Source: Pachyrhynchus sulphureomaculatus (lineage: Eukaryota; Arthropoda; Insecta; Coleoptera; Curculionidae). From it: a DNA stretch of 64,000 bases. The stretch covers positions 148,200,292 through 148,264,291 of the forward strand of contig CM032454.1 in NCBI GenBank assembly GCA_019049505.1, written 5' to 3'. Positions 22,088 to 34,289 of the stretch are shown here, piece by piece; positions within the stretch are counted from its first letter, which is position 1; each line of letters begins with the position of its first letter. The notes beneath the pieces were generated by a model. That model was given only the letters and a program-made list of their open reading frames with translations. It searched no databases and was not told the DNA's origin. The translations under genes were made by a program, and so were the position numbers.

Positions 22088-23251
22088 TTGTTTCCAAATA
22101 ACTGGAAGGAATCTATGATATTTCCTATCCAAAAAGTAAAACATACATTAAAATGTGAAGAATACAGACCAATTAACACTTTAAAAATATGTGAAAAAGT
22201 TATTGAAAAAATAGTAAAAAATCAATTGGAAGAATACATGGAACAACACAGACTACTATCAAAGTTTCAATCAGGATTTAGAAAGAAATATTCATATGAA
22301 ACAGTAATCAATTATGTTATAAACAGATGGAAATGTAAAAAGATAAAAAATAAAATATTAGCAATTTTCCTTGACTTCAAAAGAGCATTTGAAACTATAG
22401 ATAGGGATATTCTATTGCAAAAACTTACTAGATACGGTATTCAAGACACAGAGCTAAAATGGTTTCAGTCCTATCTGACAAATCGTAAACAATTCACAAA
22501 TATCAATAACGAAATATCAAATGCAATAGAAAACGATTTTGGAGTACCACAGGGCTCAATTTTGGGAGCTCTTCTCTTTGTAATTTATATAAAGGACATG
22601 GAAAATGTATTAAAAAAATGTGAAATTGTATTATATGCAGATGATACATTAATTTTCACAGAAGTAGCAACAGAGGAGATATGTCATGAAAATTTAAAAA
22701 ATGATATGGATAACATTAACAAATGGTTAAAAATGAAGAAGTTAAAATTAAATGAAAACAAGACAAAATTAATGGAAATTGATATGAATACTGACAGAGC
22801 ATTCAAAATAAATAATGTAATAATAGAAAAAGTAAGTAATATAAAATACCTGGGTTTCCTCATAGACAGGGATTTGAACTTTAAAGAACATGTCGAATAT
22901 ATATGTAAAAAAAATAGGGAAAAAATCGGGTTTTTCAAACGTTTAAGAAGTAAAGTAACAATATTAACTGCAATAAATATATACAACACCATGATAAAAC
23001 CTCATTTTGAATATGGATCAACTGTGTTGTTCACATGCTGTTCAGACCAACAACAGGCAAGGCTACAAAAACTCCAGAACAAGGCTATGCGCTCTATTTT
23101 GAAATGCAATCGTTTCACATCAATAAGATATATGCTAGATGCACTGAAATGGCTAAATGTAAAGCAAAGACTGCAGCTAAATACAATATGTTTTATCCAG
23201 AAAATGAAAATGGGAAATGCACCGGAATACTTGATTGAACAAATAAGATAA
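22088..23251 (+). CDS. Reverse transcriptase, non-LTR (Jockey/I-like), open frame without EN domain
   Basis: A 387-aa uninterrupted frame encodes an RNA-dependent DNA polymerase of the non-LTR type. Visible motifs are EEYRPINTLK (24-33), ILAIFLDFKRAFETID (90-105, catalytic D96), VPQGSILGALLF (153-164) and VLYADDTLIF (181-190, catalytic D185 and D186). The thumb follows with KWLKMKKLKLNENKTKLM and NIKYLGFLI. The C-terminal block is YGSTVLFTC, then ARLQKLQNKAMRSIL. A complete ORF2 would also carry an N-terminal endonuclease, which is absent. The ATG used is simply the first in an already open frame, so the true protein began upstream. The ORF is open, but the element is 5' truncated and probably dead. 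Confidence 0.85.
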   Translation: MFPNNWKESMIFPIQKVKHTLKCEEYRPINTLKICEKVIEKIVKNQLEEYMEQHRLLSKFQSGFRKKYSYETVINYVINRWKCKKIKNKILAIFLDFKRAFETIDRDILLQKLTRYGIQDTELKWFQSYLTNRKQFTNINNEISNAIENDFGVPQGSILGALLFVIYIKDMENVLKKCEIVLYADDTLIFTEVATEEICHENLKNDMDNINKWLKMKKLKLNENKTKLMEIDMNTDRAFKINNVIIEKVSNIKYLGFLIDRDLNFKEHVEYICKKNREKIGFFKRLRSKVTILTAINIYNTMIKPHFEYGSTVLFTCCSDQQQARLQKLQNKAMRSILKCNRFTSIRYMLDALKWLNVKQRLQLNTICFIQKMKMGNAPEYLIEQIR

Positions 23252-24019
23252 GTTGGGGATGTTCAACCGTACAGCCTGAGGAACGCATTAGATTTTAGAC
23301 CGCAACGTGCAGATACCAGTGCAATGCAAAAATCTCTATTTTCAAGAGGCCTGACCTTATACAATATGATGCCGAACAACATAAAAGAGTGAAACAAATA
23401 TAAATATGTTTAGAAAAGGAACAATAAATTTTGTAAAAAATATTAGTTTTTAATCAGAGTATGAAATTGTTTGTTAAATTTATTTTAAATGTAAATTGAA
23501 AAGTATTGTGAATACTACTACTAAATAAATAAATAAAAAATAGTAATAATAATAATTTAATGGTTAAGCACACCAGTTATTAATATTTGATGAGTCAAGT
23601 TTCTAAATTAAAATCCCTTCAATATTCTCAAGGTCATACGAATGTGCGATAAATAAAATTTCATTTGAAATTAGCACTACACACACTCTAATGCCATTGT
23701 GCCAAGGATTGCAAAATCCCAACATGAACACTAATTAACTGTTAGTGTTAATTGCAATGAAAGATTATCATTTCAATTTTACTGTATTTTCTTAGTGGTT
23801 TGTATACCTAAGTTGGAAAAAAATAAGCCCTCCAATAATAGCGATAAGAATAAAGAACTTCAAACAAGTTACGGGACACGAAGGTAGGATACAAGGAATT
23901 GTATTAAGTACGCATACCTAACACTCCATCGAAAGGTGGCACAGCAGCTTTCAAGCCGACAGGGTGGTTGACTTGGATAAGTACCCGCACTAAGACACTA
24001 TATCTCAAGAGCTTGCAAA

Positions 24020-24336
24020 CAGTGGCGTAGTTAGAATTTTTTTCGGAAAATCCTCCCCCCCCCCACTGTTGACTTGAGTTTTTTACTGTATTGGGAAGAA
24101 TTAGAGCTTTGAAATTACCGTTGCAAGGAAGGATATTTTTGAGAAGGTATTTTTTTATTCGGGAGTTGTTCCACTTCTACTATAAAAATTGATTTTTCAA
24201 TCTGTTTGCCTCTTGGCTTCTATGGATGTACAAGAAGCTTGTCTCCTATAAACACTAAGTCTGTATTATTATTATTCTCTTTTTTGCCCCTTGTATCTGT
24301 CTCCATGCTCACCTCGACAACCTGACTACGCCACTG
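24020..24336. mobile_element. hAT-type MITE
   Basis: The termini are 'cagtggcgtagttag' at 24020-24034 and its inverted form 'ctgactacgccactg' at 24322-24336. They are flanked by 8-bp direct repeats cttgcaaa (24012-24019) and cttgcaga (24337-24344). A CAGTGGCGTAG terminus plus an 8-bp duplication is the hAT signature. At 317 bp with no coding capacity it is a non-autonomous copy. Confidence 0.85.
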
Positions 24337-24419
24337 CTTGCAGAGGGTACTAATTATTGCCCGACATAAATAAAAGGAGGTTCACAAGAAAATGAAAACA
24401 AAATTGACAAATTTCATTT

Positions 24420-25265
24420 TTGGTGTTTCGTCCGGAACCCTTATAGGATCACTTCGGTGTCTGTCTGTCCGTCCGGCTGTCCGTCTGTCACCCGATTTTT
24501 CCCGAAACTGTTTGGTATAGGAAGTTGAAATTTGGCAGAAATATAGGAATTGATGGTCCAATCAGAGCCGTGTTGTTTTCAAAGTTAAATTTTGACTTAG
24601 GAAGTTAATTTTGGGGGGTAAATTCGGAAGTGAAAAAAAATGACCAGGTCATCCAGTGGGGTGTTAAATGAAAGCTTGTGAAAACACGACTTCAAAAATA
24701 TATATGATTTAAAACTTGCGTAGACTTTCCTTTGTTTCTTTAAAAAAAAATGGCCAAAAACCTCTGTCCACCCACCTTATCTCTAAGAGTACTGATCAAA
24801 AAAATTCTGGAATATTCTCCCTGAAGCGTAGATTGAAGAGAAAATTATTACGAGTGCACTACATTTGATAATTTATCTGGTATAAAAAAAAATATTTGAC
24901 TTGACTATGGTGGAGATTTTTTTCGTGGAAAATTGTGAATTTAACCAGGACTAACAGCTACGAAATATCAATACGTATTCGGTACAATCAATAATATACT
25001 CATATATTTTTCAGTATATTACTACCTTAAGCATTTGGCCAATCACAGATAAAATAAATATCCATGATGACTGGTGACCAAGGGATAAGTACCGAGACAA
25101 AATAATTTTATTTTATTTGTTTATAATTATATTGTCTCGCTTTTTATATATTCTTGGTAATTCTTATATTGAGATGAATGTGTGAATGAATTTTATAGAA
25201 TACTTAAGCAATCACGGTATGGAACACTAATTGTGCAAGTCCGACTTGCGTTTCGCTGGTTTTTG
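24420..25265 (+). mobile_element. Family B element, copy B2
   Basis: Starts with a mutated palindrome 'ggtgtttcgtccggaaccc', then 'ttataggatcacttcggtg' and a GTCT/GTCC run. It ends with 'ggaacactaattgtgcaagt', hairpin 'gcaagtccgacttgc' and 'tcgctggttttt'. It includes the 'cagagccgtgttgttttcaa' block typical of the family. Confidence 0.8.
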
Positions 25266-26094
25266 TTTTTCACTCCGCGTCGTAAACAGGATCTCAGTCT
25301 TGCGATAAAAAAGTTATTTTTGAGTTTTAATAGAACTGTAGCTGTATAGCCCTGGCTATTTTAGTTATTAAGCTAAAAGGAAAATGACAGATACAGAAAC
25401 AAAATATCATTAAGATAGGATTCTTGTTAGTGACTTCTTTAATCTCTCTAGAATTACGTTTCAATGGGGTCAACGGTAACCGTAAATCGAATTATTAACT
25501 AAGTTTTGTATCTGCTACTTTATGAAGATGTGACGTATTCAATGTATAATTCTACTTTCTTGCTGTTTCTCAGGAAACACTTGAATTATTAGATTTCTAT
25601 GTTACCGTGCCCAATGCACACGTTACGTGTGCACTTTTATTCAAGCATTGGTATTGTGTCAATTAGCGTCATACCTACTAATAACTATAATACATGAAGC
25701 CTTTTAAAGTAGTAAAGTATATTTAAATATAACAATGGCTTAGTTAGTCTATAATATAATGGATAAGTTCCAGTTGGTAAAACAGTTAGGAGTCATTAAC
25801 ATCTGAAATTGTATTTTTCGAGTGCCGATATATAGTATCTTCTCAGAACTTTCAATGACTGTTCTATCTAAATTAAATACTTTTTGAGGTATGGCGAAAG
25901 AGGACATTGGTTGTATTTCAAAAATTTACCTCGATAATCCAACTTTACGAATTACGATTAAATGCGCATTAAAATGGCCCTTTAAATATACGATTTATTA
26001 CGGGCTTGATAACTTTTTTTTTATTAAAATTACTTTTTATATAGTTATTTAAAGAAAATAACGGATTTATGTATGAATTAAAAAAGATTGTATT
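25266..26094. other. No gene recognised (about 830 bp)
   Basis: AT-rich; no TIRs, motifs or supportable ORF. Confidence 0.4.
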
Positions 26095-26096
26095 TA

Positions 26097-27516
26097 CACT
26101 ACTGTCAGAAAGTATTTGCCCACCTAGTTATTTCAGTCCTAAGACAACAAAAACCCAGAAAATATATATATTTTTATTTCTTATGAATTATTATTTATTT
26201 TCACATTATGTACAGTCTAGAAAATTAGAAAAATATTCACGATTTTCCAGGATTTTTCTCATCTCTGTGACCTTTGTTTTTAATTACCGCTTTACAAAGT
26301 TTCGGCATTCTGTCTAATAGTTTCTTCAGAGTGTAAAAGTTCCCACAAGTGATTTTCTGATGTTGGATTGAGTTTTCTAGCACACCTGTCCCCAAATGGT
26401 CTCACAGCAATTCGATGGGGTTCAAGTCGGGTGATTGTGGAGGCCAAGTCATCGCTTCCGGGACGTCATCGGATTTCCATTGGTCCAAAAGTTCTCTAAT
26501 TTGTTTAGCAGAATATTTAGGGTCGTTGTCATGCTGAAAAATAAATTTGCCTCGAAAAATATCTCTTCCAGAAGGAAGCATTTGAGTGATACTGTTCTTT
26601 TCGCACGATTCCTTCTATCCTATAAATTTTTCCAACTTTACCGTTGCCAAAATAACCGTAAACCATTACTGAACCTTGACCATGTGTTACTGTAGGCAAC
26701 TGACAGGCTTCCAACATCCTATCTCCAGCTGACCGCCGCCGCACGTAAAATATCGAATTTAGATTTGTCGCTCCAAAGGACGGAATTCCATTGTTCTGAT
26801 GTCCCATTTTCATGCTCTCGGACCTATTCTAATCGTTTACGTTTATTTGCTTGCCTAAGAAGTGGTTTCTTTACTGCAACTCTCCAGGTTTACTTGAGCC
26901 GTGATTTCTAGTGCAGTTAGGCGGCGATTACGTCTGCTGGACATTGTTATAGCTCTGTTTTCAGCGGCGAGTCGTTTTTCGAGGCCTTCTTGAACGTTTT
27001 TTTGTTGAAGATTCCATGTCTCACAGAAATTTTTTTTACGATGTAGTCCATCGTTCTCCTTGGCATCCGCAGATCACTCGCGATTTGTCGACTCGAGTGA
27101 CCATTTTGATGTCTCGCAATTATCAGAACCCGATTTTCAACGAAAACTTCTTGCGTTTTTGGCATTTTCACGAAACAAATGAGCCTGTATCAATGACAAA
27201 ATACTGTTTGCGAATAGTTAATTTCCAAAAGGGCAATGGTATTTATAGCATAGTTTTTATCTTAAAATGTTTTCCATAATCCCTAGAAACTTGAAATGAG
27301 TTCTTACTTCAACTGGAATTCTCAGATATCGCCTCAAAACGATTATCATGCAAAATTTGTGATTTCACCAAAATGTCTTATCTAAACAATTTTTATGATG
27401 GACACTTGTCAAGAACAATTAAATTTACCTAATATAATAAAAGGCTTTAATTAGGTATTAAATTTTGGCAGTTACATTGAAATTTCTAGGTAGGCAAATA
27501 CTTTCTGACGGTAGTG
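26097..27516 (-). mobile_element. Tc1-like transposon (second family), full-length but decayed
   Basis: Inverted termini 'cactactgtcagaaagtatt' (26097) and 'aatactttctgacggtagtg' (ending 27516) match over about 31 bp with two differences. They are flanked by TA at 26095-26096 and 27517-27518. The 1420-bp length suits a complete element. It is a different family from A. Confidence 0.85.
26330..27165 (-). pseudogene. Tc1-like DD34E transposase pseudogene
   Basis: The start codon at 27165 gives MPKTQEVFVENRVLIIARHQ and NGHSSRQIASDLRMPRRTMD, a clear N-terminal HTH. Downstream, in shifted frames, come QANKRKRLE*VREHENGTSE, VLWSDKSKFDILR (first catalytic D), GYFGNGKVGKIYRIEGIVRK and MTTTLNILLNKLENF (degenerate second D region). 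GLHNHPT-TPSNCCETIWGQV follows, where the usual S-P-D-L-N-P-I-E-x-x-W block is badly eroded. Many stops and shifts make it nonfunctional. Order and spacing match Tc1/Tc3-type transposases of about 340 aa. Confidence 0.8.
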
Positions 27517-27548
27517 TATGTGAGATGAAATTTGTATAATATATAATA

Positions 27549-27790
27549 CGAGGCACATTAGAAAAGTAAAGGACGTTTGGTCATAAAAAATATATTCGTT
27601 AGTTTCCTACAAACCTACTTCACTTTTCCACAAAATCGCCGCTCACTTTTAGCACTTTTCATAACGCTGCACCAGCTTCTTTAATCCCTCTGCATAGAAC
27701 TTCTCCGCCTGGGAATTGAACCAGTTGACGACACCATTGATGACCATTTATTTGCCTATTTTAGAAGTTGACAAAAATCTTTTCGAAGGA
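27549..27790 (-). pseudogene. Mariner transposase C-terminal fragment and 3' end
   Basis: On the minus strand from about 27770 the frame reads VVNWFNSQAEKFYAEGLKKL then VQRYEKC, the conserved last block of mariner transposases (FYAEGIxKLVxRYxKC). The terminus 'cgaggcacattagaaaag' at about 27551 is placed as a mariner 3' TIR beside TA. The rest of the element is absent; the TA microsatellite begins about 30 bp away at 27823. Confidence 0.7.
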
Positions 27791-27818
27791 GTCTACATCT
27801 GATCCAATTTTTCAATAA

Positions 27819-29259
<1,441 letters not shown>

Positions 29260-29317
<58 letters not shown>
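29260..29317. repeat. (TA)n microsatellite, right of mariner
   Basis: About 58 bp of pure TA repeats. It is the other half of the array at 27823-27996. Confidence 0.95.
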
Positions 29318-29318
<1 letters not shown>

Positions 29319-29612
29319 TATGTGTGACAGTATAGAAATACGAGCCCAACGCCATTACTAGTCAGACAGTGAACCAATTAAAAAATAAGAATCGAAATTT
29401 GAAATGTGGGTATTCTCCTCCCCTTACACCCCTTCATAAATATAACTATATAAAAATGTATTTTTTTTAGTTAGACAGCGTTTGGCATCTAAGCTTTAAA
29501 TTACTTTTTTACTTCCACTGCTGAGGATTTTTTTAAATTTTGACATGTTTCTGGGTCCCCAGATCACAAAAAATATACTATGTTGGGAATATAAAACCTT
29601 TGACACAATGAC

Positions 29613-29826
29613 ACTCCTCAGTACATATTGCCACTACACCAAACACTTTATTTTTACACTCGACGCGCATTTCTCTATGTTAACTTCATCAGGAGCGATG
29701 ATTGACTCAGTCAATCATGACTGAGTCAATCATCGCTCCTGATGAAGCTAACATAGTTAGCGAAACCCGCATCGAGTGCAAAAATAAAGTGTTTGCTGTA
29801 GTGGTGACATATACTGAGTAGTATAA
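29613..29826. repeat. Palindrome (foldback hairpin) with about 100-bp arms
   Basis: The arms are about 29613-29716 and 29718-29826, meeting at 'gactcagtcaatcatgactg'. They share 'aaacactttatttttacact' and 'cttcatcaggagcgatgatt' in inverted orientation with a few differences. There is almost no loop. Like the palindrome at 6912-7600 it contains a G-C-G-A-A-A-C-type motif near the centre, but the sequences are otherwise different. Non-coding. Confidence 0.85.
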
Positions 29827-30119
29827 AAAACATAGTTTAAAATTTCTGATACTATGTCGGTTTGATTGCTTGAAAACCTTTTGAATAAAATAAGATAGCG
29901 ATTTCTAATTTGATACACATATAATACTTGTAGTGGGGAAGTAACCTATAGTTTTTTGAGCTATATAGCTTCAGTGGTAGAGGAAATCGGCGGAGACCAA
30001 TAAATTTGATAGTTTACATATTATTAGGTGTATGAATTGGGTAGCTTTGAAATAAATTCTCAAAATTCAGTTTCAAATCAAACTATTTCCCGCCACTTTT
30101 ATGGGTTAAAATATGATGC

Positions 30120-30666
30120 AATACTTGTGCATACTTTTCTTGTATTACTTTAAAAAAATTACCAAAAATCGCTGTCCCTCCCTCTATCTCCGAAAGTACT
30201 GATCAAAAAATTTAAAACAAATTCTAGAATATTCTCCATAAAGTGTATTACGTTTGATGGTTTTAGCTGATATAAAAAAACTGTGACTTGACAATATGGT
30301 GGATGTTTTTTAATGTACTTATCAGTACACACACGGGTGACAAAAGGTTAGGTATCGAGATAAAATAATTTTATTTTATTTGTTTATGATTAAACAAATA
30401 TTTAGGTAGTAAATATTTGTTTTACACTTTTATTATAAGATTCTAGATTGAACTAGATTGATTTATTGGTTATTAGATAGCTAAGATGTTATAACTATTT
30501 TATTATTAACTAAAAAAAAAGTGAATATACATAATGGATCTTAAGATATATAGATTTCAGGGACCTTATTAACTTAGCCTATATAAAATTTGTATTTTAT
30601 TTTAAAAGCAATTAGCGTATGGAACACTAATTGCGCAAGTCCGACTTGCACTTGGCCGGTTTTTTG
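30120..30666 (+). mobile_element. Family B element, copy B3 (5' end eroded)
   Basis: The central block 'aaaaatcgctgtccctccct' and 'gaaagtactgatcaaaaaat' and the full 3' end ('tatggaacactaattgcgca', hairpin 'gcaagtccgacttgc', 'cttggccggttttttg') are present. The 5' palindrome is not recognisable. Confidence 0.75.
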
Positions 30667-33600
30667 TCTTAAAACGCCTAGAGCGTAAACCTATCTGTAT
30701 TCCTGTTAGGGAAGGTCGTTTTCTTATCAGCAACCGCTCAATATCTGCTAATGGCTTTTGCTACTCTGAAAATTCAGTATAAAATGTCCCAATTAGCGAT
30801 TTGACAAAACTGCCCAAGTGTAAATTAAGAAAAAAAAAATTGTCTGATTGCTATTTAGACTGGTCGTTGCAATATTACTATTTATCTTGGGCCCTGCAAC
30901 ACCTCGTCAGTTCCCACTTCAGTTCATTGGACGACGTCACAAAAATCATAACTTAATTTACGACTCAAAACTACCATCCATTTTCAAAAAGGAGTTCCGT
31001 GAGCTGCCTGAAAATTGACCAAAATATGTGAAAAATAATGGGGAATATTTTTAGAGTTCGAGTGGTATTCTGTTCTTAAATAAATAAATATTTGGAAAAG
31101 GAAACAAATTAATTTGTTTGTTCGTTGCCACAAACAAACAAATTTTATTCAAAATTATTTATAAGCGTTGATATAAAATGTTAAAGTAGATAGGGTAAGA
31201 AGGGGTTGCCTCGTCTATTACATGTGATATGTCGTCGATAAATCTGAAAATTTAAATTTTATTTTTAGCACTAAAAAAGAAAACTATTTCGGAAAGTTCT
31301 AACACCAAAATATTTATTTTAAGTGTTCTAATTATAGTCAGAATGTACGTTAAATTAACTTACCTAATATTTAACCCATTTGTTTTTCAAAATTTATTTT
31401 ACTTTGCTAACATGAATAGTAATTACATTCCATGATTCAGTGGATAATTGAAAGTCTAATAAAACTTATTTATCACGGTTTAAAGGACTAATAAAGAGAT
31501 AAAAAATAATTTAACGTGCTATGAAATTACTATCAATAACCGGGTTGCACAATTTTGCTATTTTTTTTTTATGTTTGAGCTCGCACGTCAATATTTTTAA
31601 ATTTTATGGTTCAAAAAAGTCCCATGAAAACTCTGAAACTATAAATCCGCTTTAAATAGACAAAACCGGTTGTACAGGGAAAACTGTGTTTTCAATATAT
31701 TTGATGAATAAATTGAACAATTTATGCATCAATAACTAAATAATAAATGAATCGGTCATTTTAAGGGGTCATCATCTTATTTTTTCAAATTTGTCAGGAA
31801 AAACAAAAAACTCTTAAACTTTCATACATTATTAGTTAGGGTAACGTAGTATTTTTTATGTTTATAAGACATTAATCTTGATGCAAAAATATCTTTTTAA
31901 TGTTTCTTTGGAACTGAGGGGAGTCCCAGAAATTTTTTTTTTTCTTTAAAGATGACCCCTTTTCAAAATGAACGAGGTTTTTTACAGACAAATTCCAATT
32001 TCTTTTTTAAAAACACCATATTTTGACAAATTAAAATAGTAAAAAATATAGTTAAAACTCTTCTGGCTGTTCTTCTGCTGTTGTGGGCCAGTCGTTAATT
32101 TCATCCTAGAAAACTTTCTTATGTTTCAGGAAGAAATTTTAAAAAAACTTTGAAATTTTACTTGTTGAAAATTAAAGGCATATATTAAATTTGCTTGAAT
32201 CTCTGGAAATCAATAAACTTAAAAATACTAATTATTTGGTAAATGACCAATTAGAATTAAATAATTCACCCCTTTATATTTCAATAATACCGTACCTAAT
32301 AATTATTGTATTTTACCTGTAGGGATCTTATATATATAATAAATTTTCCACCTTGCTAATTAATTGTAAGTAAGAGGCTTGGCCTACCTTATCATCCAAT
32401 AAAGACAGTGATCTTGCTCATTTACTCTTAATAAAGCTACAGTAATCGCGAAACTTGTTGAAATATTAAAATAAATGTGGCGTTTATCAGTAAATGAAAA
32501 AAAATGTTTGTTTTACTGTTCACTTAACTTATGGTAAGTTTTTTCTTGTCTCGATCCGACTTATATAACCAGAGCTGTTAACATTTTAAGCTCAAAAAAC
32601 GCGTTTTAAAAACTTAAATTGTTTAAAACAAAAGAGCACAAATTTTTCGAGGTCAAAAACTCAGGTCAATACTCCTGATGATACCCCAGAGGGGAAAAAA
32701 TCATAATATTGTTGTATCTAAACTATCCCTATCTTATCATTATTTTGACCTTTTTTTTACTGCACTATTGTTAGTGTTCAGGGATTGACGGATAGAGAAA
32801 TGAGGGTATAGGACTACAACCCTCCATTAATGTTGTTTTGACTTGGTAGTTGCAGTCGTTCGCGAAAGTCTCATTTTTCATTATTGATGATCACTGGTCA
32901 ATAATTTAACACTACGTTAAACTGAGAGTTTCTGAGCTGTGGGGGCTATTTAGCTAAATACATAACATGTTTTAACTTGAAAAGCACCTTGTATATTATT
33001 ATATGGAATTTAGAATCCTGGAGCCGTAATTTATAACTCTAATTATATGTGTTATATTTTAGCTAGTTTAGTATACAATGAAATATTAAAAAATTATTTA
33101 AAAATATTAATATATTTTTTCCTTGAACTTAATGCAATGTGTTTTTTATCTTTTTGTTGATGACGCTTGCTGTCGCTACGTATGTATGTGTCCAGGTACT
33201 TTAGATAAATACAAAATTGTTCGGAATTCCCCCTTTACAACGACTCATTGTAGGTATTTATTTATTATTTTCAAGGTGTTAATATTTTATTGATAAAAAG
33301 TCTCGTTATTATTAAATTGTCAGGTTTGGGTTTTTACTATCTGCAAGTACTTTTATTGCAAAAAATTATACCGCAGATGAATTAAGTATCATCGATCCAG
33401 ATTATTAAAAAAATATATAGATCTATCTGTTCGAAAAAAGTTGCCATTACTTTTTTTTGCAATTTGCGGTTTAACTTTGGTTTGAATCAAAAATACCTGT
33501 ATTTTAGGGGTTCATGTTCTTTGTAGATATTTTGCTAGTGAGTTTTAGAGTTGCGTCATCTGACAGTAGTAAGAAAAATAGAAAATATTTTTACAAGTTT

Positions 33601-33884
33601 CTAAAAACCCTATAAAATTGACAAAACATGAATAGAGGATGCAAAAGATTCTGTTGAACTCTGTAAGACTGAAGTGATAAATTGAAATCAAAAACACAAA
33701 TTCTTAAAGCGTCTGTCGGACGCCGCAACAAAACTTATAAATGTTTTAAAATATAAAAACTTTATTTAGGTCATCCTAGACTGGTTGTTCATCCAAAATG
33801 AGGTTTTATTGCCTTAAACGTTTTAAAAATGAACAGGCAACGCATAATGAGAAACTTTACACATAATACATAACCTATCAAAGA

Positions 33885-33886
<2 letters not shown>
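30667..33886. other. 3.2-kb stretch without recognised features
   Basis: AT-rich DNA with many poly-A and poly-T runs. No TIR pair, LINE tail, transposase or RT motif, tRNA fold or long ORF stands out on either strand. It is the longest unexplained interval of the window. Confidence 0.5.

Positions 33887-33955
<69 letters not shown>
33887..33955. repeat. (TA)n microsatellite
   Basis: About 69 bp of TA repeats. Confidence 0.95.
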
Positions 33956-33956
<1 letters not shown>

Positions 33957-34289
33957 AACTAATTGATTAAAAAGTTTAACAGAAAGTCGTGAAAGTAGCG
34001 ACCAGTTGTTTAGATATAAGTTATTTTGTTACCTTTAAACATATAAAATTATACGTCTGTGTACTTGTATATATGTATGTCTGGATATAACTCGAGAACG
34101 CATAATTTAGTTCTCATGTAGTTTTCTTTCACACATTGGTGCACCATCTGGTCAAGTTTTCCATTATATTTGGTTAGAATTGGTTCATAAGTAACGCAAA
34201 AATCTGGAGGACGACATGGAATGATTTTCTCTTTAATCATATCATTAAATAGGTATGACATAGATAGCAGAGTATCATAATAGTCGTTA
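33956..34289. other. No gene recognised; possible old repeat
   Basis: Contains 'tatgtatgtctggatataac' and 'cgagaacgcataatttagtt', weakly similar to about 58360-58400. The 70-aa minus-strand ORF here has no recognised domain. Confidence 0.35.

Larger units (their letters stand above)
21409..23554 (+). mobile_element. Jockey/I-like LINE inserted in X2
   Basis: The boundaries come from comparison with the empty copy X1. The target reads cattcATTTAAtggtta there, and here ATTTAA occurs on both sides (21403-21408 and 23555-23560), a 6-bp target duplication. The 2146-bp insert ends in AAATA and then TAA repeats ('aataaataaataaaaaatag', then TAATAATAATA), a microsatellite-like LINE tail. The 5' end begins in the linker before RT, so the endonuclease has been lost by 5' truncation. 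Confidence 0.85.
21253..23880 (+). mobile_element. TIR element X2, interrupted by a LINE
   Basis: The left part 21253-21408 begins 'ttgcaacgcttatttt' and is the reverse complement of the right half of X1. The right part 23555 to about 23880 is the reverse complement of X1's left half. The two halves meet at one X1 position once the LINE at 21409-23554 is removed. The right terminal repeat was not found, so the right end appears truncated. Confidence 0.7.

Noticed and set aside
24420..25265. Family B elements considered as solo LTRs
   Set aside because: There are no TG...CA ends, polyadenylation or primer-binding context, or 4-6 bp duplication. The inverted ends and hairpin fit a helentron-like element better.
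34049..34261. 70-aa minus-strand ORF as a host exon
   Set aside because: No splice sites or domain support; the DNA resembles an old dispersed repeat.
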